NCBI RefSeq assembly: GCF_951230165.1
Contig: NZ_CATNVB010000002.1
Span: forward strand, 93,486 to 157,485
Length of the DNA stretch: 64,000 bases
Source of the DNA: Lentilactobacillus sp. Marseille-Q4993
GTDB lineage: Bacteria > Bacillota > Bacilli > Lactobacillales > Lactobacillaceae
Reading direction: 5' to 3'
Positions within the stretch are counted from its first letter, which is position 1; the number at the start of each line of letters is the position of its first letter. Positions 19,201 through 28,363 of this stretch are shown piece by piece. The translations under genes were made by a program, and so were the position numbers. Below the pieces are notes generated by a model. It was not told the origin of the DNA. It saw nothing but the letters and a program-made list of their open reading frames with translations, and ran no database searches.

Positions 19201-20430
19201 TTAGTTACGACTATTGATGGATTTGTTAATTCTTCGTGGTAGATACCCATAAACAAACAACCAAATTTCGACTGCTTCTAGGACAATTAAAATGCCTACC
19301 GTTGCCAAATTGTTGAAGTTGACGATTGTGACCACGACGGCCATTATAACCGCGACAAAAATCAACATCATCAAGATCACCTTTTGAAAACTAACCACTT
19401 GGTTCCGATTATCAAACGGATAAATGTGAACAAAAGCATTATCATCAAAATGAAAATAGAACGGAATCAATTGAAAACCAATCAGATATATGAATACCAA
19501 CGGCAAGACAATTGGTAGCCAGCCATTCTTGATGAATGCAAGAACCACCGCTCCTAATACGGTAAGCCTAATAAACAGGCCGCTCATTTCAGTATCCCGA
19601 CTAAGGCCGTGAGCGTACAGGAACAAAAAACTATTTTTAGATTTAAGTTGAATTCTGTCAGTAATGATATCTAGATAACGCCGGCGTTTAACCGTGCTTT
19701 GAATCATTGGCACATCTGTAAATAGATTGAAAAACGTGTATAAACTGTGCATCCGCGAATTCTCATCATCAATTGCAATATGCCAATTGACAACTGGGTG
19801 GTTATTAATATTTCTTACCAACACAGCAAAAATGGCCAGTAAGAAAATCGCACCAGCTGCCCCAACTACTGAATTACCCCAAAATATAACGGCAAAAATC
19901 AGTAGCGGTAAACAGAATCGATGCACGACTCGTTTTTCGAAGCCAAACGAACTAAGCCTAAATTTTCTGATTACATCACCTAGTAACCAGAAAACTTTAG
20001 TAGCAATAACCGCCACCAACAGAGCTCCAAAATCAATTTGACCAAAGCCCAGTGTCCTTTGAAGAAATGGAATACTAACAAACCAAAGGACAATTTGAAT
20101 TACCTCAGCTAAAATTATGCTATATCTAAATCCCCGCATGAAATATGCCGGCATTTCAGCTTCTCGTGGGAGTAAAAACACGGCATCCGGATCAGCAACT
20201 AATGTGGCTAACCTTCCAAGCTGACTTACCAATACAAAATAGATGGTAGCAACAATGGGTGCCCACCAAATATGCATTTGAAGCCGATTTAGATTTTGTG
20301 AATAATAATATCCAACAGCACCAATCATAAATAAGATAGCCAAAACAAAATAGTCAGTAAAAACTAGTCTTAAATACTTTAGCATCTCTGCTAGGTGCGA
20401 TGAAAGTCTTTTTTTGAATAAATCCGTCAT
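19201..20430 (-). CDS. ecsB: ABC transporter permease EcsB
   Basis: This 409-residue polytopic membrane protein has about ten hydrophobic segments and the YxxxLSSHLxEMLKYLR-like N-terminus of EcsB. The start ATG overlaps the ecsA stop by 4 bp, so the two are translationally coupled. Ecs in Bacillus affects secretion and regulated intramembrane proteolysis; the transported substrate is uncertain. Confidence 0.92.
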   Translation of the reverse strand: MTDLFKKRLSSHLAEMLKYLRLVFTDYFVLAILFMIGAVGYYYSQNLNRLQMHIWWAPIVATIYFVLVSQLGRLATLVADPDAVFLLPREAEMPAYFMRGFRYSIILAEVIQIVLWFVSIPFLQRTLGFGQIDFGALLVAVIATKVFWLLGDVIRKFRLSSFGFEKRVVHRFCLPLLIFAVIFWGNSVVGAAGAIFLLAIFAVLVRNINNHPVVNWHIAIDDENSRMHSLYTFFNLFTDVPMIQSTVKRRRYLDIITDRIQLKSKNSFLFLYAHGLSRDTEMSGLFIRLTVLGAVVLAFIKNGWLPIVLPLVFIYLIGFQLIPFYFHFDDNAFVHIYPFDNRNQVVSFQKVILMMLIFVAVIMAVVVTIVNFNNLATVGILIVLEAVEIWLFVYGYLPRRINKSINSRN

Positions 20431-21164
20431 TTCCGACCACCCTGCCTTGCCAGGGATAGATAAATGTCGTTAAGTGAATCACCTGCTTCAGGAAATTCAG
20501 CCTTTAATTCTGACAAAGTTCCTTCTGTTCTAACTTGACCATCATGTAGAAGAACAAACCGGTCACAATAGCGCTGAGCGGTGTCAAGGACGTGAGTTGA
20601 CATCAGAATACTTGCTCCCTGTTTTTTTCGTTCTGTAATTAGATCCAACAAATCGTTAACTGCCAGTGGATCCAATCCCAAAAAAGGTTCATCGATAATA
20701 AACAGTTTTGCATCAGTTAAGAATGCACACACAATCATTACCTTTTGGCGCATCCCCTTTGAAAAGTTATCAGGGAACCAATCCAGTTTGTTATCAAGCC
20801 TAAATGTTGTTAATAATTTATTTGCCCGTTCCCATGCTTTATCTAAATCTAAATCATAGGCAAGCATCGTCATCTCCAAATGTTCCTTTAAGGTAAGTTC
20901 TTTATAAACAATTGGTGATTCTGGGATATATGCGATTTGGCCCTTATATTTTTTGACATCTTGGTCAATCGTTGTTTCGTTAATTGCAATCGAACCTGAA
21001 AAAGGTTGGAGCAGTCCAATAATGTGATTGATCGTTGTCGATTTTCCGGCACCGTTGAGCCCAATTAGGCCAACCAATTCGCCATCTTTAATATCGAAAT
21101 TTACATCCTTTAATACTGGCACGGCGGAATAACCGCCAACTAAATTTTTGACTTTAAGAGTCAC
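20427..21164 (-). CDS. ecsA: ABC transporter ATP-binding protein EcsA
   Basis: This 245-residue nucleotide-binding subunit has Walker A GLNGAGKST near residue 36, the signature NFSKGMRQKV near residue 137 and Walker B LFIIDEPFLGLDP. It is paired with EcsB. Upstream and divergent are hit and prsA, the same neighbourhood as in Bacillus (ecsA, hit, yhaH, prsA). Confidence 0.93.
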   Translation of the reverse strand: MTLKVKNLVGGYSAVPVLKDVNFDIKDGELVGLIGLNGAGKSTTINHIIGLLQPFSGSIAINETTIDQDVKKYKGQIAYIPESPIVYKELTLKEHLEMTMLAYDLDLDKAWERANKLLTTFRLDNKLDWFPDNFSKGMRQKVMIVCAFLTDAKLFIIDEPFLGLDPLAVNDLLDLITERKKQGASILMSTHVLDTAQRYCDRFVLLHDGQVRTEGTLSELKAEFPEAGDSLNDIYLSLARQGGRK

Positions 21165-21287
21165 CTTGCCACTTCCAATCGTTCAAAATTTACATGAAGA
21201 TTATAACATAGGAAACAAATGTTTGAATTAGTCATCACCCAGATGAATGGTATAATTATCATAAAAATAGCGAAAGAAGGAACTTTC

Positions 21288-21716
21288 ATGAAAGATTGTA
21301 TTTTTTGTAAAATCGTTGCTGGTGAGATTCCAAGTTACACAGTATATGAAGACGATGTTGTAAAGGCCTTCCTTGATATTTCACAGGGAACCCCAGGCCA
21401 TACGCTTGTTATACCAAAGAAGCATGTGCCTAACATCTTTGAATACGACGAAGAACTAGCTGCTCAAGTATTCTCCCGGATTCCTAAAATTGCCCGGGCG
21501 GTTAAAGAATCCAATCCAGATATTCAGGGAATGAACATTGTTAACAATAATGGCCAAATCGCATACCAGTCGGTTTTCCACTCTCACTTCCACTTAGTTC
21601 CCCGCTATACCGCTAACGACGACTTCGGCATGACCTTTAAAGACAACTCAAACAAGTATGATGCTGATCAATTAAAAGCTATTCAAGAATCAATCGTTGC
21701 AAAGATGGGAGATTAA
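21288..21716 (+). CDS. hit: HIT family nucleotide-binding protein
   Basis: The protein has 142 residues from MKDCIFCKIVAGE. The histidine triad HSHFHLVPR is near residue 97; the family hydrolyses or transfers nucleotidyl groups from small nucleotides such as AMP-lysine or AMP-NH2. I chose the ATG at 21288 because GAAGG lies 7-8 nt before it; the longer frame from 21219 has no ribosome site and adds an unlikely extension. Confidence 0.95.
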   Translation: MKDCIFCKIVAGEIPSYTVYEDDVVKAFLDISQGTPGHTLVIPKKHVPNIFEYDEELAAQVFSRIPKIARAVKESNPDIQGMNIVNNNGQIAYQSVFHSHFHLVPRYTANDDFGMTFKDNSNKYDADQLKAIQESIVAKMGD

Positions 21717-21720
21717 TTTT

Positions 21721-22035
21721 ATGAAGTCATTTTTTAAAGTTATTGCGGGAACAGCTGCCCTGGGTGGCATTTTTCTGGCAAGCAGAAAACAAACGCCAAA
21801 AGAATTTTTTGATGAAACCAAAGAAAAGTTTCTCGAAAAGAAGCATGCCGTTGAAAGCACAAAGGAAGCTTACGAAAATTTTCAAACTAGTTTAGCAAAC
21901 CTCAAAGAGCAGTTACCTGAGGTTAATAAGGTCGTTAACGGAATTCAACGTGACGTTGAGGAAGCCATGTTCCAAATCAACCCTCGACTAGATGAAATCA
22001 AGAAATTTGCGGATGATATCACAAAAGAACACTAA
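21721..22035 (+). CDS. YtxH/YhaH-like small membrane-associated protein
   Basis: This 104-residue protein starts at ATG 21721 (MKSFFKVIAGTAALGG), 4 bp after the hit stop, with GGGAG upstream inside hit. A short hydrophobic N-terminus is followed by a charged coiled-coil-prone region (FLEKKHAVESTKEAYENFQ). The pattern and the location between hit and prsA match YhaH of Bacillus. No molecular function is known. Confidence 0.8.
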   Translation: MKSFFKVIAGTAALGGIFLASRKQTPKEFFDETKEKFLEKKHAVESTKEAYENFQTSLANLKEQLPEVNKVVNGIQRDVEEAMFQINPRLDEIKKFADDITKEH

Positions 22036-22159
22036 CAAACTTCTGAATTTTTAATAAAGATTAGTGCTCATTACTGACGTTATGAGATTGTATGTTATTA
22101 TTAAATAGAAAGTTTACATTTTTGTGAACAAACTACAGAGAAATGGATGTGTTTTCGAT

Positions 22160-23041
22160 ATGAAGAAATGGCTAATCGCTTTAGCCGGTGTATTACTAAG
22201 TTTTACCTTAGTTGCTTGTGGTAGCAAAACTGTTGCCACAACTGATGGTGGTAAGATTACGGAGAGTGCTTATTACAGCAGCTTGAAGAGTACTTCATCT
22301 GGTAAGCAAGTTCTCCAACAAATGATTTTGAACACTGTGCTTCAAGATCAATACGGAAAGAAAGTTAAGGACTCAAAGGTTAACGCTGAGTTCAACAAGT
22401 ACAAGAAGCAATACGGTTCATCATTTAACTCAGTATTGCAACAAAATGGTATGACTGCCGCAGGACTTAAGAAAGATATTCGTTCTAACCTCCTTCTTCA
22501 AGAAGCCGTTAGAGATAATATCAAGGTAACTGACAAGGATCTTCAAAAACAATTCAAGTCTTACCAACCAAAAGTTACTGTTAACCAAATCTTAGTATCT
22601 AAGAAATCAACTGCAGAAACCGTTATTAGTCAACTTAAGAAAGGCAAGAGTTTCTCAAGCCTAGCTAAGAAGTACTCAACTGATTCTGCTACTAAGAACA
22701 AGGGTGGTCGAATTTCACCATTCGATAACACAAACACCTCATTGGATTCAGACTTCAAGGAAGCTGCCTTCAAGTTGAAGAACGGTGAATACACTAAGAA
22801 ACCTGTTAAGACTCAATACGGTTACCAAGTTATTCAAATGGTAAACCACCCAGACAAGGGTACTTACAAGGACCACAAGTCAGAACTTAAGGATCAAATC
22901 GTTACTGATAAGCTCCAAGATAGTTCAACTGTTCGTTCAGTAGTATCTAAGGTTCTTAAGAAGGGTAACGTTAACATCCAAGATAAGGATCTTCAAAACG
23001 TTCTTTCTGATTACCTTTCATCAAGCTCAAGCAAGAAGTAA
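22160..23041 (+). CDS. prsA: Foldase lipoprotein PrsA
   Basis: PrsA is an extracytoplasmic peptidyl-prolyl isomerase that folds exported proteins. From [15 protein letters not shown] the signal peptide ends in a lipobox LVAC (Cys at residue 20), giving a mature lipoprotein. The central parvulin domain runs from [19 protein letters not shown] to YGYQVIQMV. The protein has 293 residues; the tail is rich in Ser and Lys. I chose the ATG at 22160; an upstream GTG would add 12 residues before the signal peptide. It probably assists folding of the giant secreted proteins encoded nearby. Confidence 0.95.
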   Translation: MKKWLIALAGVLLSFTLVACGSKTVATTDGGKITESAYYSSLKSTSSGKQVLQQMILNTVLQDQYGKKVKDSKVNAEFNKYKKQYGSSFNSVLQQNGMTAAGLKKDIRSNLLLQEAVRDNIKVTDKDLQKQFKSYQPKVTVNQILVSKKSTAETVISQLKKGKSFSSLAKKYSTDSATKNKGGRISPFDNTNTSLDSDFKEAAFKLKNGEYTKKPVKTQYGYQVIQMVNHPDKGTYKDHKSELKDQIVTDKLQDSSTVRSVVSKVLKKGNVNIQDKDLQNVLSDYLSSSSSKK

Positions 23042-23063
23042 TCTAATTACTCATTAAGAGTAA

Positions 23064-23095
23064 AAAAGCCAACCACAAGCGTGGTTGGCTTTTTG
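23064..23095. terminator. Bidirectional terminator between prsA and yhaM
   Basis: Perfect stem AGCCAACCAC with GTGGTTGGCT and loop AAGC, flanked by A6 and T5, so it can stop both prsA (plus strand) and yhaM (minus strand). Confidence 0.9.
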
Positions 23096-23111
23096 TTATG
23101 CTATCAATTAC

Positions 23112-24062
23112 TTATTCGTTGTCCTCTGGCTTATAAAATCTTCGATTATCCAAACCGAAGATTCGATCTGAAAATTCACCTGGCGCTACGTTCTTCAAAC
23201 CACCTTGAATCATCATGATTGATGCATCAAGTTCATCAAGATCATGCAAAATCTCAGCTTCAAGCAACTGTGGCCGTTCTGGCGAGCCATACTCTAGAAG
23301 CCCATGATGAGCCAATACCATATGTCTCAATAAGATCACTTCTTCTGATTCCTTATCAATGCCTAGTTTATCAGCCGCCTCAACAATCTCAGCGTCAATG
23401 ATGCTTAAATGGCCTAGTAAATTACCCTCTACCGTGTACGTAGTGCCTATTGGACCACTTAACTCTATCGTTTTACCCAAGTCATGCAAAATGGCTCCTG
23501 CGTACAATAACGGGGCATCTATGCCATCATATTGGTCAACAATGTGCTCCGCAAGTCTGATGATCGAAAGAGTATGGAATGCAAGGCCCCCTTCAAAATC
23601 ATGGTGATTTGATTTGGCAGCCGGAAAATCAAAAAACTCAGTGGCATGTTTAGCAAGCAGCGCTCTCACGATTCTACTGTACGTAGCATTGGTAATTTGA
23701 AAGATTACTTGGTCAAGTTCAGCTTTCATCTCATCTGCCTTCATTGGAGCACGCTTAACATAGTCGGCAGGATCGTTTGGCTCGCCCTCAACTGCCAGTC
23801 GGATAGACGAAATTTTAATTTGGGGCCGATTGAGATAGCTTTCGCGTTTTCCTTTTACATCCACAACCACCCCTGGTTTAAACTTCTCAACATCGTTATC
23901 GTTGGTATCCCATAACATTCCTCCGATTTCAGTAGACTTATCCGCAAACGACATCGCTAAAAATGGTTTACCATTTTTTGCAACCCGCTTTTCGGACTTT
24001 TTTAGTAGTAAAAACATCTCAAAATCTTCGTTCTCACCAAGCTCTGCTAACGTTTTGACCAT
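23112..24062 (-). CDS. yhaM: 3'-5' exoribonuclease YhaM
   Basis: The protein has 316 residues from MVKTLAELGENEDF. An N-terminal OB-fold (to about residue 90) is followed by an HD domain with FHTLSIIRLAEH, GAILHDLGK near residue 195 and LAHHG. YhaM degrades RNA and single-stranded DNA from the 3' end. GGAGG lies 7 nt before the ATG at 24062, which favours it over the TTG two codons upstream. It is 11 bp after yhaN. Confidence 0.94.
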   Translation of the reverse strand: MVKTLAELGENEDFEMFLLLKKSEKRVAKNGKPFLAMSFADKSTEIGGMLWDTNDNDVEKFKPGVVVDVKGKRESYLNRPQIKISSIRLAVEGEPNDPADYVKRAPMKADEMKAELDQVIFQITNATYSRIVRALLAKHATEFFDFPAAKSNHHDFEGGLAFHTLSIIRLAEHIVDQYDGIDAPLLYAGAILHDLGKTIELSGPIGTTYTVEGNLLGHLSIIDAEIVEAADKLGIDKESEEVILLRHMVLAHHGLLEYGSPERPQLLEAEILHDLDELDASIMMIQGGLKNVAPGEFSDRIFGLDNRRFYKPEDNE

Positions 24063-24073
24063 AATCAATCCTC

Positions 24074-26653
24074 CTAATTTTCTTCCTGTAATTCATCTAA
24101 ATTTAAAGTTTGTTGGGTAAATTCATTCTCAATCGTTCGAGTTGTAAAGTACAGAACCTGTGTGGACTTTGCCAGCTCAGAAATCAATTCATAGGCTGCC
24201 TTAGTTCTACTTTGATCAAAGTCAACAAACCCATCGTCAATAATCATTGGCATTGGGTACTGGTCACTAAAGTTAATTGCCAGTGCTAGGACCAAAGCCA
24301 TGTACAACTGAGCTAACGTCCCTCTAGATAACTCATTGATTTCAAACTTTGTGTTATCAGACCTAGTTACCGTGATTTTTTTATCGCCGAATTTAATTTC
24401 TTTGTAATTGTGATTAGTCAAAATTGCAAAATACTTTTGGGCGTCATTCAAAACCCTTGGCAGTCTGCCCTTTGACGCAATATCCAGCACCTTGATAATA
24501 AACTTTTGACTAAGACTAAGGGCTACATAACGTGAGACACTATCCAAAATTTCTGATTTCAAGTTTGCCTGCTGCTGGCGTAAATCATGGTACTCACCAT
24601 TTTTGATCAATTGCTTGATTCTAATTCCGGTGTTAGTCAATTCGCTGTCGACTTGATGAGATTCAGACTGTAATTTACTGATTTCAATCTTGTCTTCATT
24701 CATCTTGGCTTGGATTTCTTCTAGCCTTGCATCCTTTGGCACTACCACGTTGGTGGATTTGATTCGCTGTTCTAACATTTGGCGTTGGTTCACAACATTA
24801 TGAATCTTATTTTGTTCTTCATAAACAGTCTGAAAATCAGCTTCCTTCACTAGCTGGCGATCAGCCAAGAATTGACTTAGTTGCTGTTGCAACTTTTTCA
24901 ATCGGTCAGTTTTCTCACTTAATGAAGTTTGGCGATCAACCAATTGTTTCTTCTGCTCCTGCACTTTGATTGACTCATCGTGCCATTTGTTCGTTCTGCT
25001 CTTGATTCCATCAAGGTCACTGGTCAAACTAGAAGTCGTCTTCTTCATCGGAATCCAATCAGCCGCAAATTGCCACTGATTTAAATATTCGATAACCCCA
25101 TTAACGGTCTGCTCTGCATCAGTACGGGTTTGCTGTAACTTAGCAGTCGTGTCTTTCAACCGCGAAATAGATGATTGAGCTTGAATCCATTCTTCAGCTG
25201 GAATCGAATCAAGGTGATATTGTTCCCTGATTTCAGCTAACTGACGCTCTACTGAACCTAAATCAATTTCTGGTTCAACATTTTGAGGCTCTGCCTGTTG
25301 CTCAGGTTGACTAGGAAACTCGATAAGAAACGCAGCGATAATCGGTACCAAAGCAATTCCAGCTAACCACCACTTTGTCATGACAATTCCCAGGATCAAC
25401 GCAACCGCACCAACCCCGAGCAATATTGGACTTTTAACTGTTTTTGCGGGTTTGACATCAGGTTCTGGTTGACTCCGTTTTCGTTCTTCAGCCTGCTTCG
25501 CTAATTCCCGTTGATTGAGCAATTGATTAACTCGGTTTATATCATCGTTATTAAATGCGATAGGAGCTGGGGAAGTTTCACCCAAATTCAATTCACTTAG
25601 AATTTGGCCCCTCTGTTCAGTCAACTGAGCGACATCGCTATTTAAATAATCAACTCGATTAGCTTGTTGCTCAACTGATGGTAATTTATCAAGTAGCTGA
25701 ACGATCTGATCCTGATTTTGATTATAAAATTTCGCAGCGGGTGTTTCCTCAACAGTCATCCCTGCCAATTTTTGACGGCTATTTTCCACTTCAGTGCTTG
25801 TGTGACTAACTTCGGTTCGTAAAGCAGTCATTTTTTCCATATCTGCTTGCTGAAATCCCTCCCGAAAATCAGCTTCCGTATATTTTGGCAACTCATTTAG
25901 ACTATTGATCAGCGGGATTACCCCTGCTTGATCACTCAATTGCTGATGATTTGTCTGAACTTTTTTTAGTTTATCATCAATTTGTTTCTTGCTAGTTTGT
26001 AATTCTAATTCCCTACTACTTAGCTCTTGATATTCACCAAAATTGTTCTTAGCATCATCAACTCTAGCCGCCAAATCATCATACTCATGCAATTGCTTAA
26101 TGATCACTTGCTTCCGACCACGGGGAAGATAATAAGCGCTTGCTTGCTTCTCATAGTCCTTTGACAGCGCAAATAACTTGTCTGCTCCAATGACACCGAC
26201 TTGTTGGATTTGCTGGCGTAATTCTTCTTCACTCAGTTTGTAAAAACTATCCTCATTGAATTTGGAGAAGTAATACAAATTATCAAACGTCTGCCGGTCC
26301 ATTGGCGAAATTAGTGTTTCAAAATCTTCCCGAGTTAACTGAGTGTCAGAGTCAAGGTCAAACAATTCAACCTTTCCGCCCTTAGTCAATTCCGTTCTTT
26401 TTACCCGATAGTGCTTCCCATCATGAGTAAATTCGATTTCACCACCGTAGGAACTCGTTTCTTTTGGTACGTACTGACCGTGGCGAGCTTGCCGTTTGTC
26501 GAGAAAGCCAAAGAAAACTGACTTGATAAACTCAATAATCGTTGTTTTACCAGCTTCGTTGGCTCCGGTAACGATTTGCAGGTGATCATCAATATCAAAT
26601 GACTGGTCGACCCACTTTCCAAAACCATAGATATTCAGTTTCGTAATTCTCAT
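24074..26653 (-). CDS. yhaN: YhaN, SbcC/Rad50-like ATPase
   Basis: This 859-residue protein has the SMC-like architecture: Walker A GANEAGKTTIIEF near residue 34, long coiled coils rich in Gln and Lys, and a C-terminal half with the signature ELSRGTLAQLYMALVLAL and Walker B MPMIIDDGFVDFD. A strongly hydrophobic stretch near residues 405-445 (two probable membrane segments) interrupts the coiled coil where SbcC has its zinc hook. The start overlaps yhaO by 4 bp. It is presumed to form an SbcCD-like nuclease complex with YhaO. Confidence 0.92.
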   Translation of the reverse strand: MRITKLNIYGFGKWVDQSFDIDDHLQIVTGANEAGKTTIIEFIKSVFFGFLDKRQARHGQYVPKETSSYGGEIEFTHDGKHYRVKRTELTKGGKVELFDLDSDTQLTREDFETLISPMDRQTFDNLYYFSKFNEDSFYKLSEEELRQQIQQVGVIGADKLFALSKDYEKQASAYYLPRGRKQVIIKQLHEYDDLAARVDDAKNNFGEYQELSSRELELQTSKKQIDDKLKKVQTNHQQLSDQAGVIPLINSLNELPKYTEADFREGFQQADMEKMTALRTEVSHTSTEVENSRQKLAGMTVEETPAAKFYNQNQDQIVQLLDKLPSVEQQANRVDYLNSDVAQLTEQRGQILSELNLGETSPAPIAFNNDDINRVNQLLNQRELAKQAEERKRSQPEPDVKPAKTVKSPILLGVGAVALILGIVMTKWWLAGIALVPIIAAFLIEFPSQPEQQAEPQNVEPEIDLGSVERQLAEIREQYHLDSIPAEEWIQAQSSISRLKDTTAKLQQTRTDAEQTVNGVIEYLNQWQFAADWIPMKKTTSSLTSDLDGIKSRTNKWHDESIKVQEQKKQLVDRQTSLSEKTDRLKKLQQQLSQFLADRQLVKEADFQTVYEEQNKIHNVVNQRQMLEQRIKSTNVVVPKDARLEEIQAKMNEDKIEISKLQSESHQVDSELTNTGIRIKQLIKNGEYHDLRQQQANLKSEILDSVSRYVALSLSQKFIIKVLDIASKGRLPRVLNDAQKYFAILTNHNYKEIKFGDKKITVTRSDNTKFEINELSRGTLAQLYMALVLALAINFSDQYPMPMIIDDGFVDFDQSRTKAAYELISELAKSTQVLYFTTRTIENEFTQQTLNLDELQEEN

Positions 26654-27888
26654 TGTTCGTCACTCCCGTTACCGTAATTTAGTTTCTCACTCAGTGCCAA
26701 CTTTGCCTGCTCGATAATTTGATTTGCAAATTCTTCGTCGTGGAGACTTTCCGTAATAAAATCTTTGCCCCGTAGTTCTGAAGCAAATTGGGCAACCATT
26801 TCGGGATTCAGGATTTCGTCACTTGCTTGGTCAAAGAATGCCTGATCAAGTGGGCTATTGATTTTAGACTGCTTCATGGTAACCTTCAGGGACGTTACAT
26901 AAGCATTCAATTCCTGCCAATTCCTGGCTAAACGGCTCTGAACCGTTGCCAACAGCTCTCCACTATTGAGGGCATCAAGCACTTCACTATCAGTGTTGCC
27001 ATCAACTGTAACCATCAACCTAACCAATGTCAGTTTATTAAATTGAGCGTTCTGTAACTCACCAAAAACAACGTCATTAACATTGCTAATTGACGTTCCC
27101 GATAAATCAATTGCCATGCGCTCCCAGTTAATTACTGAAGAAGCAATAAAGTTCTTGGTTAACTTACCAGCTTGCTCAGTAACCTCATAGAATCCCTTAT
27201 CTCCTGATTCATTGATACTTCTTCCCTGAGTATTACCAGAATAGTTGATAACTCCGCTATCATCCAAATCTTGTCGTTTGTGAATATGCCCCAACGCCCA
27301 GTAATCATAATTCTTTGCCTTTAGATCTGATAATGTAAACGGAGCGTAGTTAGCTTCGGGTGAATCCACCGAATCAGCACTCCCATGAAGCATTCCAATT
27401 TGGAAATCAGCACTAGTTCTAGTAGGATAATCGTTGATTACGGAATCATTTATCCACTGAGTACCAAAGCTAAATCCGGTTATGGCAACCGTTTTTCCTT
27501 CTTCCAGGGTAAACTGAGTGGTTGTCACATCGTTTGGAAATACATATACATTATCTGGATATCCCAAACTCGAGCTATCTTGATTCATACTTAAATAATC
27601 ATGATTACCAAAAATAATGAACACTTTGATATTTGCATCATTCAGACGGTTTAACTGATCAGTTAAAAACGCAGCGGCCGAGACACTCTTTTCATTTCGG
27701 TCAAATAGATCCCCTGCTAATAGGACAAAATCGACTCTATCATCAATTGCTGTATTAACAACATTCTTAAACGAATCAAATGTTGAATCGGTAATTTTTT
27801 TAGTTAGTTCTGCAGGCAGAGTATCACCAGCCAACAGCCCACTAAACGGACTATCCAAATGGATGTCCGCAGCATGAATAAATTTCAT
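26650..27888 (-). CDS. yhaO: YhaO, SbcD/Mre11-like DNA repair exonuclease
   Basis: This 412-residue calcineurin-like phosphoesterase has DIHLDSPF near residue 8, LLAGDLFDR near residue 57, IFGNHDYL near residue 93 and the later ALGHIHKRQ metal-binding motif. It is coupled to yhaN by a 4 bp overlap, the classic nuclease/ATPase pair. A terminator and yheA lie just upstream. Confidence 0.93.
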   Translation of the reverse strand: MKFIHAADIHLDSPFSGLLAGDTLPAELTKKITDSTFDSFKNVVNTAIDDRVDFVLLAGDLFDRNEKSVSAAAFLTDQLNRLNDANIKVFIIFGNHDYLSMNQDSSSLGYPDNVYVFPNDVTTTQFTLEEGKTVAITGFSFGTQWINDSVINDYPTRTSADFQIGMLHGSADSVDSPEANYAPFTLSDLKAKNYDYWALGHIHKRQDLDDSGVINYSGNTQGRSINESGDKGFYEVTEQAGKLTKNFIASSVINWERMAIDLSGTSISNVNDVVFGELQNAQFNKLTLVRLMVTVDGNTDSEVLDALNSGELLATVQSRLARNWQELNAYVTSLKVTMKQSKINSPLDQAFFDQASDEILNPEMVAQFASELRGKDFITESLHDEEFANQIIEQAKLALSEKLNYGNGSDEQ

Positions 27889-27913
27889 TTTATCGCCCCT
27901 AATATTTATGTAC

Positions 27914-27953
27914 GAAAAAGCACCGAAGATTAGTCTCCACTAATTTCGGCGCT
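27914..27953 (-). terminator. Rho-independent terminator after yheA
   Basis: The minus strand shows an imperfect long stem (AGCGCCGAAATTAGT with ACTAATCTTCGGTGCT, loop GGAG) followed by T5, directly below the yheA stop and before yhaO. Confidence 0.85.
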
Positions 27954-27957
27954 CATC

Positions 27958-28302
27958 TTAGTTTCTATATAATTCAACGATTGGTTGAGTTACAATTTGA
28001 TTTACGTTTGAAAGCACTTGGTTTAAATCGCGCTCTTTTGTCATAAGGTCACCGATAATTTCGTTGCTTCCCATTTGTTGGGCCATTGACTGGGCACTGT
28101 TGATTTCATCTTCAGTTGGTTGTTCACCAGTCATTTGCTTTTGTTGCAATGAAACTTGGGCTTGTTGGAAGTTTTCAAACAATTCAAATGCTTCCTTGTC
28201 TGCTTTCAACTTGCCATATGCTTCCTTAAGAGCGTCAAATTCATTTGTTTTTTGAACTTCAGCTTGTAATTCGTTTGCTAAATCTGTAATTTTGTCAGCC
28301 AT
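27958..28302 (-). CDS. YheA/YlbF family protein
   Basis: This 114-residue all-helical protein starts MADKITDLANELQAEV and has the Gln-rich middle (NFQQAQVSLQQKQMTGEQPT) typical of YlbF/YmcA/YheA. YlbF and YmcA act on RNase Y in Bacillus; the role of YheA is unknown. In Bacillus yheA is next to yhaO, as here. It is 61 bp from the PBP gene and ends at its own terminator. Confidence 0.88.
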   Translation of the reverse strand: MADKITDLANELQAEVQKTNEFDALKEAYGKLKADKEAFELFENFQQAQVSLQQKQMTGEQPTEDEINSAQSMAQQMGSNEIIGDLMTKERDLNQVLSNVNQIVTQPIVELYRN

Positions 28303-28363
28303 AAAAATCTCCTTATTATTAAGCTATTTAAAGTTTAACATAAATGACCAGCTAACAATACGA

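Noticed and set aside
24074..27888. A defence system of nuclease plus SMC-like ATPase
   Set aside because: The pair matches the chromosomal yhaO-yhaN genes in their standard neighbourhood with yhaM, yheA and prsA, so it is housekeeping.
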